Shown piece by piece: positions 16,442 to 25,762 of a stretch of DNA of 64,000 bases; position 1 is the first letter of the stretch; each line of letters opens with the position of its first letter. This DNA is from CAWBFD01 sp963788115. Its GTDB lineage: Bacteria > Actinomycetota > Thermoleophilia > Solirubrobacterales > 70-9. The translations under genes and the position numbers were made by a program. Below the pieces are notes generated by a model. That model was not told the DNA's origin. It worked only from the letters and a program-made list of their open reading frames with translations, and ran no database searches. Where the stretch lies: positions 124,001-188,000 of the forward strand of contig CAWBFD010000003.1 of NCBI GenBank assembly GCA_963788115.1, given 5' to 3'.

Positions 16442-16687
16442 ATGAACCTCTCCGACCGACTCTCGACGGCCCTCTCGCTCGGTGCTCTCGCCTATCTCGG
16501 GTTCTACATCTTTGGCCTGATCATGGGGATCTACTCCCCGGGCGAGGTGATCGGCTTCACGATCGGAGCCGCCGCCGCCGCCGCGTTCTACGTCCCGCAA
16601 GTCATCCGCGGCCGCCGGGCCTCGGCCGAGCCATCCGAGGAGGCGATGCGGGAGGCGCACCGCATGCGCGAGGAGCGGGGCTTCTGA
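16442..16687 (+). CDS. Small two-helix membrane protein
   Basis: 81 residues from ATG 16442 (GAGGTG upstream). Two hydrophobic segments ('ALAYLGFYIFGLIMGIY' and 'VIGFTIGAAAAAAFYVPQVI') are followed by a charged C-terminal helix ('EEAMREAHRMREERGF'). No family is recognised. It sits 18 bases before the acyltransferase and is probably cotranscribed with it. Confidence 0.65.
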   Translation: MNLSDRLSTALSLGALAYLGFYIFGLIMGIYSPGEVIGFTIGAAAAAAFYVPQVIRGRRASAEPSEEAMREAHRMREERGF

Positions 16688-16704
16688 GACCGCGCGGTGG
16701 CGCC

Positions 16705-18096
16705 GTGGCGGGCGTGCTCGCCCCAGAGAGCGAGCTTCGCAAGGCTCCCTCGCCGGTGGGGGAGGCGCTCGCTCCGGAGGACCTCGAGATCCTTCGGCTC
16801 GAGTCCCCCACGGTCGCCGGTCACACTCTGAAGATCGCGATCCTCGACCCGGACGGGAGCCGACCTCGGCCGGATGTTGGGGCGCTCCGGGCTCGCATCG
16901 CGGAGCGGATCGAGCGCGTGCCGCGTCTGCGACACAGGCTGCAGATGGGCGCGGGGCGGCGGCGGGGCGCAGCTTGGGTCGACGCTCCCGCATTCGAGCT
17001 TCGCGAGCACGTTCGGGCGCTGCGCGTGGCACAGCCGGTCTCCGAGGGCGAGTGGAAACGCATCATCGCCCGCGTGATGGAGGGGCGGCTCGACCGCTCC
17101 CGCCCCCTCTGGACGATCGACGTGGTCGATCCCCTCCAGGAGGGAGGCATCGGCATCGTCTGGAAGATCCACCACTGCATGGCCGACGGCCTGACCGCAC
17201 TGCGCTACGCGGAGGCGGTCCTCTGGGACTCGCCGGTGAGCGCCGGGGACTTCGGGCGCCCCGCCGGCCACGGTGAGGGGGCGCGGGCGACGTCGCGCGG
17301 AAGGGTCCGCAGGGCGCTCGCGGCCCGGCGGCCCGGGCGTCTCACTCCCACCCTCAGGCGGGAGCTTCACAGGACCGGCTATCCCCCGCCCTTCGACGGA
17401 GTCATCGGCAGCTCGCGGATCGTCGCCTTCGCCTCGCTCCCGCTCGGTGCGCTCAAGCGGGCGGCGAAGGCGCTCGTCCCGGGGGCCACCGTCAACGACG
17501 TCGTCCTGACGCTCGTCGCGGGCGGGGTACGGCGGTGGGCGGAGAGGGGCCGTCCTCTCGGCCCCGTCCGGGTGATGGTCCCGGTCAGCCTCCACCACCT
17601 GGCGGAGAGCGCCGAAGCCGCGAATCGGGACTCCTTCTTCATTGCCTCGCTGCCGCTCGAGGAGCCAGATCCGGTCGAGCGGCTTCGCCGCATCAAGGCC
17701 GAGACCGTGCTGTGCAAGCGGGCCGGGGACCCGCTCGTGCTTGACACGCTCCTGCGTGACCTCGGCCGCGTGGCGCCCTCGCTCCGCCGCCTGCTGGAGC
17801 GGGCGACCGCCCATCCGCGGACCTTCGCGCTGAACGTGTCCAATCTGCGGGGACCCCTGGAGCGGCCATCGGTGCTGGGGGCGCCGGTCCGTGGCTTCTA
17901 CTCGATCGCCGAGATCCGTGAGCGGCATGGCCTGCGCGTCGCCGTCGTCTCGATGGCCGATGAGCTCAACTTCGGCCTCTGCGCGGACCCGGCCATCGTG
18001 GGCGACCTCGATCCGCTCGTGACCGGGATCCTGGCGGAGGCGGCCGCGCTTCTTGAACAGACCGATTCCACAGCTACCTACGAAGGAGGAACATGA
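16705..18096 (+). CDS. WS/DGAT family acyltransferase
   Basis: 463 residues from GTG 16705. The catalytic motif HHxxxDG is present as 'WKIHHCMADGLTALRYAEAV' near residue 156. The C-terminal WES domain has 'LNVSNLRGPLERPSVLGAPV' and 'VSMADELNFGLCADP'. The family makes wax esters or triacylglycerol from acyl-CoA and alcohol or diacylglycerol. At 463 residues it has the usual length. The stop overlaps the next start (ATGA), so translation is coupled to the membrane protein that follows. Confidence 0.88.
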   Translation: MAGVLAPESELRKAPSPVGEALAPEDLEILRLESPTVAGHTLKIAILDPDGSRPRPDVGALRARIAERIERVPRLRHRLQMGAGRRRGAAWVDAPAFELREHVRALRVAQPVSEGEWKRIIARVMEGRLDRSRPLWTIDVVDPLQEGGIGIVWKIHHCMADGLTALRYAEAVLWDSPVSAGDFGRPAGHGEGARATSRGRVRRALAARRPGRLTPTLRRELHRTGYPPPFDGVIGSSRIVAFASLPLGALKRAAKALVPGATVNDVVLTLVAGGVRRWAERGRPLGPVRVMVPVSLHHLAESAEAANRDSFFIASLPLEEPDPVERLRRIKAETVLCKRAGDPLVLDTLLRDLGRVAPSLRRLLERATAHPRTFALNVSNLRGPLERPSVLGAPVRGFYSIAEIRERHGLRVAVVSMADELNFGLCADPAIVGDLDPLVTGILAEAAALLEQTDSTATYEGGT

Positions 18097-18611
18097 GCGC
18101 ACCGCTCAAGCTCGGTGGCTATGCAGCCAGCGCGCTTCTGGTCGTACTTGGCGTCGCGATGATCGTGATCGGCATCATTGGCCGAGGCGACGTGCGCGAC
18201 CGGCTCGAGGAGGAGCAGATCATCGGAACACCGGACTCCTCGATCCCGGGCGAGCTCGTCAACACGGGCGATGAGGCGAACGCGTTCGCCGACGTGATCC
18301 GCAAGCACACGCTCGAGGCGACGGGGGGGCAGACATATGCCGAGATGCCTCGGGCGGTCTTCAGGGGCAGCGGCGAGCCCGTCCCGGAGGATCAGGTCGA
18401 CCAGGCGCTCGCGAGTGGACAGGCGATCGAGAACCCGGAGCGGGAGATCTGGATCCCCTCGATTGCGCTCAGCACCGCGCTCAACACCTCCTTCTTCGCC
18501 GAGAGCGTTGCCACGTTCACCATCGTCGTCGGCGTCGCCTTGGTGCTGATCGGGATTGGGCTTCTCGTGCTGACGCGTGGGCTGCTGCGCGAGTCGAGCG
18601 CGCGCAGCTGA
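18093..18611 (+). CDS. Conserved two-helix membrane protein
   Basis: 172 residues from ATG 18093, overlapping the acyltransferase stop by 4 bases. A helix at residues 10-30 ('ALLVVLGVAMIVIGIIG') and one near 140-162 ('TIVVGVALVLIGIGLLVLT') frame an extracytoplasmic loop of about 105 residues with 'RLEEEQIIGTPDSSIPGE'. The topology is in-out-in. I recognise the pattern from actinobacterial membrane proteins without known role. Coupling with the WS/DGAT gene suggests a lipid-related function, which is inference. Confidence 0.65.
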   Translation: MSAPLKLGGYAASALLVVLGVAMIVIGIIGRGDVRDRLEEEQIIGTPDSSIPGELVNTGDEANAFADVIRKHTLEATGGQTYAEMPRAVFRGSGEPVPEDQVDQALASGQAIENPEREIWIPSIALSTALNTSFFAESVATFTIVVGVALVLIGIGLLVLTRGLLRESSARS

Positions 18612-18729
18612 CCTATCGGGGGTATGCAGGTCGTCTCATCCCCGAATCGGGACCTTCCCCCGGTAGCTGACCGTATCCACATTGGTGGGAAACGTGAGCC
18701 TCAGCAGCTTCAAGAAGGAGCGGAGACAG

Positions 18730-19119
18730 ATGAAGAAGGCAATCGCCGTGCTCTGTTCGAGCGTCGCCCTGATCTGCGCGGCCGCGCCCGCCCGCGCGCA
18801 CACGACGCACATACCGACGACGATCGTGACAACCTTTATCGGCCCGGTTTCGCCGAGCAGGGCCGCCGCCTTTGGGTATCTGCAGACGCCGCCCAGATGC
18901 CGAGGTGAGCGCCGCGTCTTGGTCCTCTTCCGGTATGGCTCCGATACCACATGGACGCCCGTAGACCTCGGCAGGTCCACCGGTCAGGGTGCGTGGGGCG
19001 GTATCGGCGCGCAGGTGGGCCCCTCGGGCTCGGTCAGTGAGATCAAGGTTCGCGTGAGCCGCGACAGGATCGGTAAGTCCAGACGCATCTGTGATGGAGA
19101 CACGCTGATCGCGAACTAG
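18730..19119 (+). CDS. Secreted protein of unknown function
   Basis: 129 residues from ATG 18730 with an AAGGAG RBS. Residues 1-23 are a signal peptide (MKKAIAVLCSSVALICAAAP, cut after 'ARA'). The mature part is about 106 residues with two Cys ('PRCRGERRVLVLFRYG', 'RRICDGDTLI'), which may form a disulfide. No family is recognised. Monocistronic. Confidence 0.6.
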   Translation: MKKAIAVLCSSVALICAAAPARAHTTHIPTTIVTTFIGPVSPSRAAAFGYLQTPPRCRGERRVLVLFRYGSDTTWTPVDLGRSTGQGAWGGIGAQVGPSGSVSEIKVRVSRDRIGKSRRICDGDTLIAN

Positions 19120-19229
19120 CTCAGCGATCACTCGGCCTCCTCGTGATCTTGAGGGGCGGTAGGCGGTCTCACGGCCTTGGGCTCGCCACCGCTCACGGCA
19201 GAAAGCCGCCGGGCTTTAGGAGTAGGGCG

Positions 19230-19420
19230 ATGTCGCAGGAAACGTCGAGGTCACGCGCAGGTTTCGACGCGAATCGCGGGCGGGCAGAGCGCGTTCGAGG
19301 TTCCTTGCGGCCGCGCTGCTGCGGGCTTCGTCCTCGGCCGGAAGCCGACCCGGGGCATGCCCGCCACTCCGGTAGCCCGATACAGGCTTTCAAGGAACCG
19401 AGACGAATCCGTCCGATATC
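19230..19420 (+). pseudogene. SnoaL/NTF2-like gene stub
   Basis: The start ATGTCGCAGGAAACGTCGAG is one base short of the start of the intact SnoaL-like genes at 32.7 kb (MSQENVE), and the preceding AGTAGGGCG also matches their leader. After the lost base, the other frame reads 'VEVTRRFRRES' for a short way and then loses coding character. It is a short decayed copy. Otherwise 19120-19577 holds nothing I can support. Confidence 0.4.
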
Positions 19421-19577
19421 AACCCGGCTGGCGCGTTACAAATAATGCATAGGCAAACCGGCCCGATTTGCATGGTGGCCGGGAGCCTCTGGTGAGCGCC
19501 CCGGGCGCGATTCCCAAGGAGGAAGCCGAGGGAGGAATCGGAGGAAAACGGTCGATCTCAAGGGAGGAAAGGACGTC

Positions 19578-21593
19578 ATGACTGAGATCACGCGCCGGCG
19601 GTTGCTGCAGTACGGGGCCGGCGCTGGAGCCGGGCTGATCCTGTGGCGGTTCGGCGCGACCGGCCGGGCGCTGGCGGTGCCGATCCCGGGCGGCACCCTC
19701 GATCCCACCAGCATCCCCAAGTACGCGACGCCGCTGGTGATCCCGCCGGCGATGCCGCGGACGGCGGGGCTGCCCCAGGCGGGCGGAACGGCGGTCGACT
19801 ACTACGAGATCGCCGTCCGCCAGTTCGCCCAGCACATCCTGCCCCAGGCCATGGACCTCCCGACGACCGTGTGGAGCTACGGCTCGGTCAACCACCCCGG
19901 CTCCTTCAACTACCCGGCCTTCACGATCGAGGCGAGGTGGAGGGCGCCGGTCCGGGTCAAGTGGATCAACCAGCTCGTCGACTCAAAGGGCGACTACCTG
20001 CGGCACCTGCTGCCGGTCGACCAGACCCTGCACTGGGCGAACCCGCCCGCGGGCCCGCCGGCGACCGACTCCCGCGGCACCGACCCCTCGCCCTACACCG
20101 GCCCGGTGCCGCTCGTCACCCACCTGCACGGCGGGCACTCGACCGAGGAGAGCGACGGCTTCGCGGAGGCCTGGTACCTCCCCCAGGCGCGAAACATCCC
20201 ACCGGGCTACGCCAGGACGGGCTCGCTCTACCGCAGGTTCCAGACCCAGGCCCAGCGAAGGCTTGGCCAGGCGTGGACGCCCGGGAGCGCGGTGTTCCAG
20301 TACGACAACGACCAGGCGGCGGCGACGATCTGGTACCACGACCACACGCTCGGGATGACGCGCTCGAACGTCTACGCCGGCCCAGCGGGCTTCTATCTCC
20401 TGCGGGGCGGCCCCGGCGACGAGATCATCGGCACGCCCCCCGGGCCCGCTCCGGCGCTCGCCGATCCGCCGGGCCTCAGCTACTACGAGATCCCGATCGC
20501 GATTCAGGACCGCTCCTTCAACGACGACGGCTCGCTCTTCTACCCGGACAACCGGGCGTTCTTCGAGGGCCTCGACCCGGGGCGGCTCCAGATCCCGTTC
20601 ATCCCGGATCCCGCCTGCGATGGGCCGAGCGACATCTCGCCGATCTTCAACCCGGAGTTCTTCGGCAACACGATGGTGGTCAACGGCAAGACCTGGCCTT
20701 TCCTGGAGGTCGAGCAGCGCCGCTACCGCTTCCGCTTCCTCAACGGCTGCAACTCGCGCTTCCTCATCCTCAGGCTCAGCAACGGCCTGCCGTTCTGGCA
20801 GATCGGCGCCGAGGGCGGCTTCCTGCCCGCCCCCGTGCAGCTCGATCGGCTGCTGATGGGCCCGGCGGAGCGGGCCGACGTGATCGTCGACTTCACCGAC
20901 GTCGGCGTCGGGACGGAGATCATCCTTGAGAACCTGGCGCCCGACGAGCCCTTCGGCGGCGGCGAGCCGCCGGGCGACTTCGATGCGGCCGACCCCGAGA
21001 CGACCGGCCAGGTAATGCAGCTGCGGGTGGTGGCCGCCACCGGAGTCGACCCCAGCACCCCGCCGAGCCAGCTGGTGCTCCCCGCGATCGCGCCGCTGCC
21101 GGCCGCGACGAACACGCGACAGGTGTCGCTCAACGAGGAGGACTCCGAGACCGTCCTCGTCCGCACCGACGAGGCTGGCAACGTCGTGCTCGACTGCGAC
21201 GGCGGGGAGCCGTTCGGGCCTCGGCACGCTCTGCTCGGGACCATGACCGGCGCCGGCGAGGCGATCGTGAAGCACTGGGACGACGAGATCACCGAGAACC
21301 CGGCCGTGGGCGCCACCGAGGTCTGGGAGATGTACAACTTCACCGAGGACGCCCACCCGATCCACATCCACGAGGTCACCTTCGACGTAGTCGAGCGTGA
21401 GAGCATCGAGACCGGCGCCGTTCGCGGGCCGGAGCCGTGGGAGACCGGCCGCAAGGACACCGTGATCGCCTACCCGGGCGAGATCACCCGGGTCAAGGGG
21501 ACCTACGACCGAGCCGGGCTCTTCGTCTGGCACTGCCACATCGTCGAGCACGAGGACCACGAGATGATGCGCCCCTATCGGATCGGACCGTGA
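19578..21593 (+). CDS. Multicopper oxidase (CotA/bilirubin oxidase-like), Tat-exported
   Basis: 671 residues from ATG 19578. The N-terminus 'TRRRLLQYGAGAGAG' is a twin-arginine signal. The copper ligands are complete: 'THLHGGHS' near residue 181, 'WYHDHTLGMT' near 252, 'HPIHIHEVTF' near 592 and 'WHCHIVEHEDHEMMRPY' near 650 (T1 and trinuclear centre, with Met as axial ligand candidate). The exported enzyme oxidises phenols or metals (for example Mn or bilirubin-like compounds) with O2; the real substrate is unknown. The gene is intact and monocistronic. Some frames on the other strand are long but are shadows. Confidence 0.93.
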   Translation: MTEITRRRLLQYGAGAGAGLILWRFGATGRALAVPIPGGTLDPTSIPKYATPLVIPPAMPRTAGLPQAGGTAVDYYEIAVRQFAQHILPQAMDLPTTVWSYGSVNHPGSFNYPAFTIEARWRAPVRVKWINQLVDSKGDYLRHLLPVDQTLHWANPPAGPPATDSRGTDPSPYTGPVPLVTHLHGGHSTEESDGFAEAWYLPQARNIPPGYARTGSLYRRFQTQAQRRLGQAWTPGSAVFQYDNDQAAATIWYHDHTLGMTRSNVYAGPAGFYLLRGGPGDEIIGTPPGPAPALADPPGLSYYEIPIAIQDRSFNDDGSLFYPDNRAFFEGLDPGRLQIPFIPDPACDGPSDISPIFNPEFFGNTMVVNGKTWPFLEVEQRRYRFRFLNGCNSRFLILRLSNGLPFWQIGAEGGFLPAPVQLDRLLMGPAERADVIVDFTDVGVGTEIILENLAPDEPFGGGEPPGDFDAADPETTGQVMQLRVVAATGVDPSTPPSQLVLPAIAPLPAATNTRQVSLNEEDSETVLVRTDEAGNVVLDCDGGEPFGPRHALLGTMTGAGEAIVKHWDDEITENPAVGATEVWEMYNFTEDAHPIHIHEVTFDVVERESIETGAVRGPEPWETGRKDTVIAYPGEITRVKGTYDRAGLFVWHCHIVEHEDHEMMRPYRIGP

Positions 21594-21777
21594 CGGGGCG
21601 AAGGCACCTAGTGAGCCGAAAGCGACAAGTCCGGCGGATAGTCCACCTCACCACCTGGCCCTGAGGCGTTCCGGCCCTCCAGGGGGAGGTCAACCGGTTT
21701 CTGGGCGCGTTAGGTCCCTCTACTCGGTGTGAGGCGGCAGACCTACTTAGATGATTCCTGCCGGAGCGGCCTTCGTC

Positions 21778-22383
21778 TTACGGGGCTGGGGCCGCTTTCT
21801 TGGCGGTCGCATCAGAAAGGTGCCACCACGAGGTCGAGGGGCCGTCGCGTCGCTCCGATAAGAAGTCGCTTCGGCGACGGTGCTCGATCAGCTGGTAGCG
21901 GGCCGTGCCGGGGTTGGAGAATGGTGTGAGCAGACCCACCATGCGCTCGGCGTAATGGCTGGCAAGGTCGGCGCCTTGCCATTCGTAGATGCCGGCATAG
22001 ACGCCGGTCCGGACGTCATCGGCCCACAGTTTCGATCGAAATCCCGGAAAGCCAGCGAACAACGGCGTGTGCAGCACGCACTCTCGGCGAAAGGCCGCGT
22101 GCAGGTACGGGTTGCTGCCAAGGAACGCAAGGCGGAACTGGATCACCAGGACTGCCGGGTCATCGGTACTCGCTTCCCGCCGCGCTGTCTCGCGGAATAC
22201 GAAGGGCGAGGTGCCGTCCTGGAACCGCAGACCGACACCGACCCATTCTCTGGGCGAGGTAAGGAGGCCCTTGGCCACCAGATTGCTCCACGCACTCACG
22301 CTTCGCGCGAAGTCACCGAATGCCGCGAACGGCCGCTCAGCCAATGCGGCGCTGACGATACGCAGCCCCTGCAACCCGGTCAA
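21778..22383 (-). CDS. Conserved hypothetical protein, possible heme/monooxygenase-like (ABM) fold
   Basis: About 201 residues; I chose TTG 22383 (AGAGGT nine bases upstream), but the start is uncertain. Conserved parts are 'WVGVGLRFQDGTSPFVFRET', 'HTPLFAGFPGFRSKLWADDV' and 'VYAGIYEWQGADLASHYAER'. I recognise this pattern from unassigned actinobacterial proteins; the last segment resembles dimeric alpha/beta-barrel monooxygenase-like domains. Cytosolic. No operon partner: the MgtE remnant is divergent. Confidence 0.55.
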   Translation of the reverse strand: MTGLQGLRIVSAALAERPFAAFGDFARSVSAWSNLVAKGLLTSPREWVGVGLRFQDGTSPFVFRETARREASTDDPAVLVIQFRLAFLGSNPYLHAAFRRECVLHTPLFAGFPGFRSKLWADDVRTGVYAGIYEWQGADLASHYAERMVGLLTPFSNPGTARYQLIEHRRRSDFLSERRDGPSTSWWHLSDATAKKAAPAP

Positions 22384-22416
22384 CCGTTCTGGACCTCTAA
22401 TAACTCCTACTGAGGT

Positions 22417-23077
22417 GTGCCGGCCGTCGCCGTGGCCAGAATTGCCCCATGGGCGATCGCGTCGCCGACCGGACGTTTCATCGGGGATGCCGCCGACCAT
22501 GCGACACTGCCGGTGCCGACCCCTCGCCCCGGTGACTCCGTCGCTCGGGTGCGCGACGCACTCACGGGCGCCGCTTACGACTGCGCGGACGAGGTGGCGG
22601 TGCTCTACGGCAGCCGGCTCGTCGGCCTCGTGCCGCTCAGGCGGCTACTGCGAGCCGACGGCGACGCGACGGTGGCGGACCTGATGGACACGGACCCACC
22701 CCTGCTCAGCCCCGGCGTATCGGAGGAGCGCGCGGCCTGGACGATGGTGCGGCGCGGTGAGCCCGGGGCGGCGGTTGCCGACGCGGGGGGGTTCATTCGT
22801 GACCTCGTCACCGGTCTGGTGATCGGCCTGCTGATCGGAATCCTCTTCTTCCCATTCGCCCCTGATCGGCTGGGGGACGAGGGCGTGGCCCTCGGGGTCT
22901 CGCTGGCCCTGTTCGCGAGCTGCTCGCTGGCGACCTCCGTGGCCACCGCACTGCCGTGGACCATCCAGCGGCTGGGCGGCGATCCCGCCTTCGGCTCCGG
23001 ACCCCCTGGCCATGATCATCCAGGACCTGCTCTCGATCGCCGTCTACCTCGCGATCGCGGCGCCGCTCGCGACCTGA
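22417..23077 (+). pseudogene. MgtE-like Mg2+ transporter with internal deletion and frameshift
   Basis: The N-terminus has a degenerate CBS pair ('GDSVARVRDALTGAAYDCAD', 'VADLMDTDPPLLSPGVSEER'). The frame then jumps at 'VADAGG' straight into late membrane helices ('FIRDLVTGLVIGLLIGILFF', 'LPWTIQRLGGDPAFGSGP'). About 110 residues that normally form the first membrane helices of MgtE are missing. Near 23007-23011 a CCCCC run shifts the frame; dropping one C gives the expected end 'LAMIIQDLLSIAVYLAIAAP' and a TGA at 23075-23077. The gene cannot make a normal channel. Confidence 0.7.
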
Positions 23078-23099
23078 GGTCTATGCGAGGCGAGGGCGG

Positions 23100-23831
23100 A
23101 TGCTGGTTCTGATCCTCGCCGGGACCGCGACCGCGTTGGCGACCGGCCTCGGCGCGATTCCGGTCTTCTTCCTCGGGGAGCGGGCCGTGACCTTGAGGCC
23201 CCTGCTGCTCGGCATCGCCGCCGGCGTGATGGGGATCGCATCCGTATTCGGGTTGCTGCTGCCTGGACTCGACGAGGGCGCGGCCGGCTCGGTCGTCGGC
23301 GGCCTCGTGGCCGGGGTCGCCTTCCTCGGCCTCGCGCGTGTCGCACTCGAGGCGCGCGAGCGCCACCTGCACCGGGCGATGACCCGGGGCGTGCGCATGT
23401 CGATCCTGGTGTTCGCGGTGCTCCTCGTCCACAGCCTGCCCGAGGGCTTCGCGATCGGCACGGCCTACGCATCGGAGACCGCCGGACTCAGCCTCTTCGT
23501 GATCGTCGCGATCGCGGTTCAGAACATCCCGGAAGGCACCAGCGTCGCGATCCCGATGGCGGCCGCGGGGTTCAGCCGCAGCCGCCAGTTCTGGGCCGCC
23601 GTGGCGACAAGCTCCCCACAACCGATCGGCGCGCTCATCGCATACGTGCTCGTGAGCGAGATCTCCGCGCTCCTCCCCTTCTCCTTCGGCTTCGCCGCCG
23701 GGGCGATGCTGGCGCTGATCGCGGTCGAGCTCGCGCCCCAGGCGATTCGGGAGGATTGGCGGCGAGCACTCGTCGGCGCGGGCGTCGGTGCCGCGGTCAT
23801 GTTGGCGCTGAGCTTCGCGCTCGGCGTTTGA
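23100..23831 (+). CDS. ZIP family metal transporter (GufA-like)
   Basis: 243 residues from ATG 23100. Metal-site motifs are 'HSLPEGFAIGTAYASETAGL' near residue 111 and 'QNIPEGTSVAIPMAAAGFSR' near residue 141, typical of GufA/ZupT-type ZIP proteins, with about seven to eight helices. It probably moves Zn2+ or related divalent ions across the cytoplasmic membrane. It follows the broken mgtE by 22 bases. A collapsed relative lies at 25763-25932. Confidence 0.87.
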   Translation: MLVLILAGTATALATGLGAIPVFFLGERAVTLRPLLLGIAAGVMGIASVFGLLLPGLDEGAAGSVVGGLVAGVAFLGLARVALEARERHLHRAMTRGVRMSILVFAVLLVHSLPEGFAIGTAYASETAGLSLFVIVAIAVQNIPEGTSVAIPMAAAGFSRSRQFWAAVATSSPQPIGALIAYVLVSEISALLPFSFGFAAGAMLALIAVELAPQAIREDWRRALVGAGVGAAVMLALSFALGV

Positions 23832-24015
23832 ACGGCTTCGAGACCTTCCGCGCGCTGGGCGGGACAGGGCCGGGAGCCGGTCCGATCGGCTTCCCGTCCA
23901 CCCGTGACTCGGGAATGGCAGCGATTGCGAAATGGATGCCTGATTCATGGCGGCGCCGGGCGGGCACGCGGTCTACGGAACGCCGAAGCCCGTTTCATGA
24001 GCGGGCTCCAGTGAG

Positions 24016-24057
24016 TAGCGGGGGCGGGATTTGAACCCGCGACCTCCGGGTTATGAG
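24016..24057 (-). repeat. 3' half of a tRNA-Met(CAT), likely att scar
   Basis: Read on the minus strand this is the anticodon loop (CTCATAA), the variable and T arms (GGTTCAAATCC) and the 3' acceptor strand of an elongator-type tRNA-Met. The 5' half is absent: the match stops sharply after 24057. A sharp 3'-half fragment is the usual mark of past recombinase insertion at a tRNA gene. The intact tRNA is not in this window. Confidence 0.65.
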
Positions 24058-24164
24058 ATCGGAAGACGACGACCGAGACCTGGACCCAGGCCTTCGAAAC
24101 GAGGAGCCCCCGGCGCTCGGTCTGCTCCGGCATTCCGGAGCGGACTTATGAAATCGGTTCCAGT

Positions 24165-24376
24165 TCAGTCAAGCGGATTCGCCGCAATCCGCTCGCCGAG
24201 TGCCGCGAGTGCGTCAGCGCCGAGCACACCCTCGATCATCGGGAACAGCGTTCGCTCCTCGTGGCGCACGTGGGCCTCGAGGCGCTCACCGAGTTCATGC
24301 AAGGCGTCGAGGCCGGGTTCGGTCGCCTCCTCGATCCGGAAGGCTTCGTGAGGAAGACGGCGAGCGTCAGTTCAAT
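24165..24376 (-). pseudogene. Hemerythrin-like (HHE) domain fragment
   Basis: The minus frame reads 'LHELGERLEAHVRHEERTLF' and 'PMIEGVLGADALAALGERIA', the last helices of a hemerythrin-like domain with its HxxxE-type iron ligands, ending at TGA 24165. The N-terminal half and a start are absent; an in-frame stop lies just upstream. It is the C-terminal stub of a non-heme iron/O2-binding protein gene. The rest of 23832-24519 holds only the tRNA fragment. Confidence 0.6.
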
Positions 24377-24519
24377 GGGCGGCCGGGGTCGTCTCGACGG
24401 TCGGTGGGGGGATTGCTCTTCTGGCGGCGGATCGCCACTTACGCGAGACTAGGCATCGCAGTGACCCGCCACCACGACCCCGGCGCGCTAGGGCATGATT
24501 GGCCGATGGAGCGGGTCGC

Positions 24520-25734
24520 GTGAGCCGCGGCGTCGTGATCGTGGGTGGGGGCGTCGCCGGCCTGGAGGCCCTGATGGCCTGCCGGGACCTGGCGGGCGAG
24601 CGCGCGCAGCTCACCCTCGTCGCCCCCGAGCCCGACTTCCTCTACAAGCCGCTCCTGGTCGAGGAGCCCTTCGACCTCGGCCCCGCCGAGCGCCACGAGC
24701 TCGCGCCGCTGGCCGCGGAGCTCGGGGCGCGCTTCGTGCCGCGGGCGGTGAGCGGTGTGCGTACGGACGAGCATGCGGTCGCGCTCGACGACGGCTCGGC
24801 GCTTCCCTACGACTTCCTGATCGTGTGCGCGGGCGGGCGCTTCCGCCCGGCGCTCGAGGGGGTCACGACGTTTCCCTCGGGTGCGGGGCCGCTGCGGATC
24901 AACGAGCTGCTCGGGAGCGGGGAGGGCGAGGTTCGGATCGCATTCGTCGTCCCCCCGGGCGTCACCTGGGCGCTGCCGATCTACGAGATCGCGCTGATGA
25001 CGCAGCGGCGGGGGCGCGAGCTGGGGCGCGATGCGAGCCTCGTGATCGTTACGCCGGAGGAGGCCCCGCTGGCCATCTTCGGCCCCGCAGCGAGCGACGC
25101 GGTCCGTGAGCTAATCGCCGGGCGGGGGATCGCCTTCGAGGGGAGCTCGAGCGTGCGCGGGCGCGATGGCGATGAGCTCGTGGTCAGCCCCGGGGACCGG
25201 CGGGTCGCGGCGGACGAGGTCGTCGCCCTGCCCGCGATGGAGGGTCCCGCGATCGAGGGCCTGCCGCAGGATGAAGGGGGCTTCATCCCGATCGACGAGC
25301 ACGCCCGGGTACCTGGCATCGAGGACGTCTACGCCGCCGGCGACGGCACCAACTTCCCGGTCAAGCAGGGTGGGCTCGGCACGCAGCAGGCCGACGCCGC
25401 GGCCGCCCACCTCGCCCACCGGCTGGGCGCCGCCGTGGAGGCAGAGCCCTTCCGGCCGGTACTCCGCGGGAAGCTCCTCACCGGGGAGGAATCGCTTCAC
25501 ATGCGCGCGGAAGTCGCCGGCGGATCGGGCGAGGGAGCGGCCGCGCTGGACTGCCTGTGGTGGCCGCCGCATAAGATCAGCGCCCGCTACCTCGCGCCCT
25601 TCCTCTACCACGGCGCGGTTCACGCCGAGCCGGAGCCCCCGCGGGGACCGCTCGAGGTCGAGGTGGAGCTGCCGAAGGAGTGGCACTCCGAGCCGATGGC
25701 GCTCGACCCCTACCGCTTCGACCGCGTCGACTGA
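24520..25734 (+). CDS. FAD-dependent pyridine nucleotide oxidoreductase (NDH-2/SQR-like), copy 2
   Basis: 404 residues from GTG 24520 (TGGAGCGG upstream); a TTG at 24499 is possible but less likely. 'RGVVIVGGGVAGLEALMACR' binds FAD; 'YDFLIVCAGGRFRPALEGVT' and 'DVYAAGDGTNFPVKQGGLGT' complete the fold. It is clearly paralogous to 14337-15587 over the whole length, including the conserved 'PVLRGKLLTG' and 'LWWPPHKISARYLAPFL'. Both lie in the island. Membrane association and acceptor are unknown. Confidence 0.8.
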   Translation: MSRGVVIVGGGVAGLEALMACRDLAGERAQLTLVAPEPDFLYKPLLVEEPFDLGPAERHELAPLAAELGARFVPRAVSGVRTDEHAVALDDGSALPYDFLIVCAGGRFRPALEGVTTFPSGAGPLRINELLGSGEGEVRIAFVVPPGVTWALPIYEIALMTQRRGRELGRDASLVIVTPEEAPLAIFGPAASDAVRELIAGRGIAFEGSSSVRGRDGDELVVSPGDRRVAADEVVALPAMEGPAIEGLPQDEGGFIPIDEHARVPGIEDVYAAGDGTNFPVKQGGLGTQQADAAAAHLAHRLGAAVEAEPFRPVLRGKLLTGEESLHMRAEVAGGSGEGAAALDCLWWPPHKISARYLAPFLYHGAVHAEPEPPRGPLEVEVELPKEWHSEPMALDPYRFDRVD

Positions 25735-25762
25735 TCGCGACGAGGCGGAGGCGTTTCGCCGA

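Noticed and set aside
19983..21560. 525-residue minus frame
   Set aside because: Lies wholly opposite the intact multicopper oxidase and has no recognisable motif.
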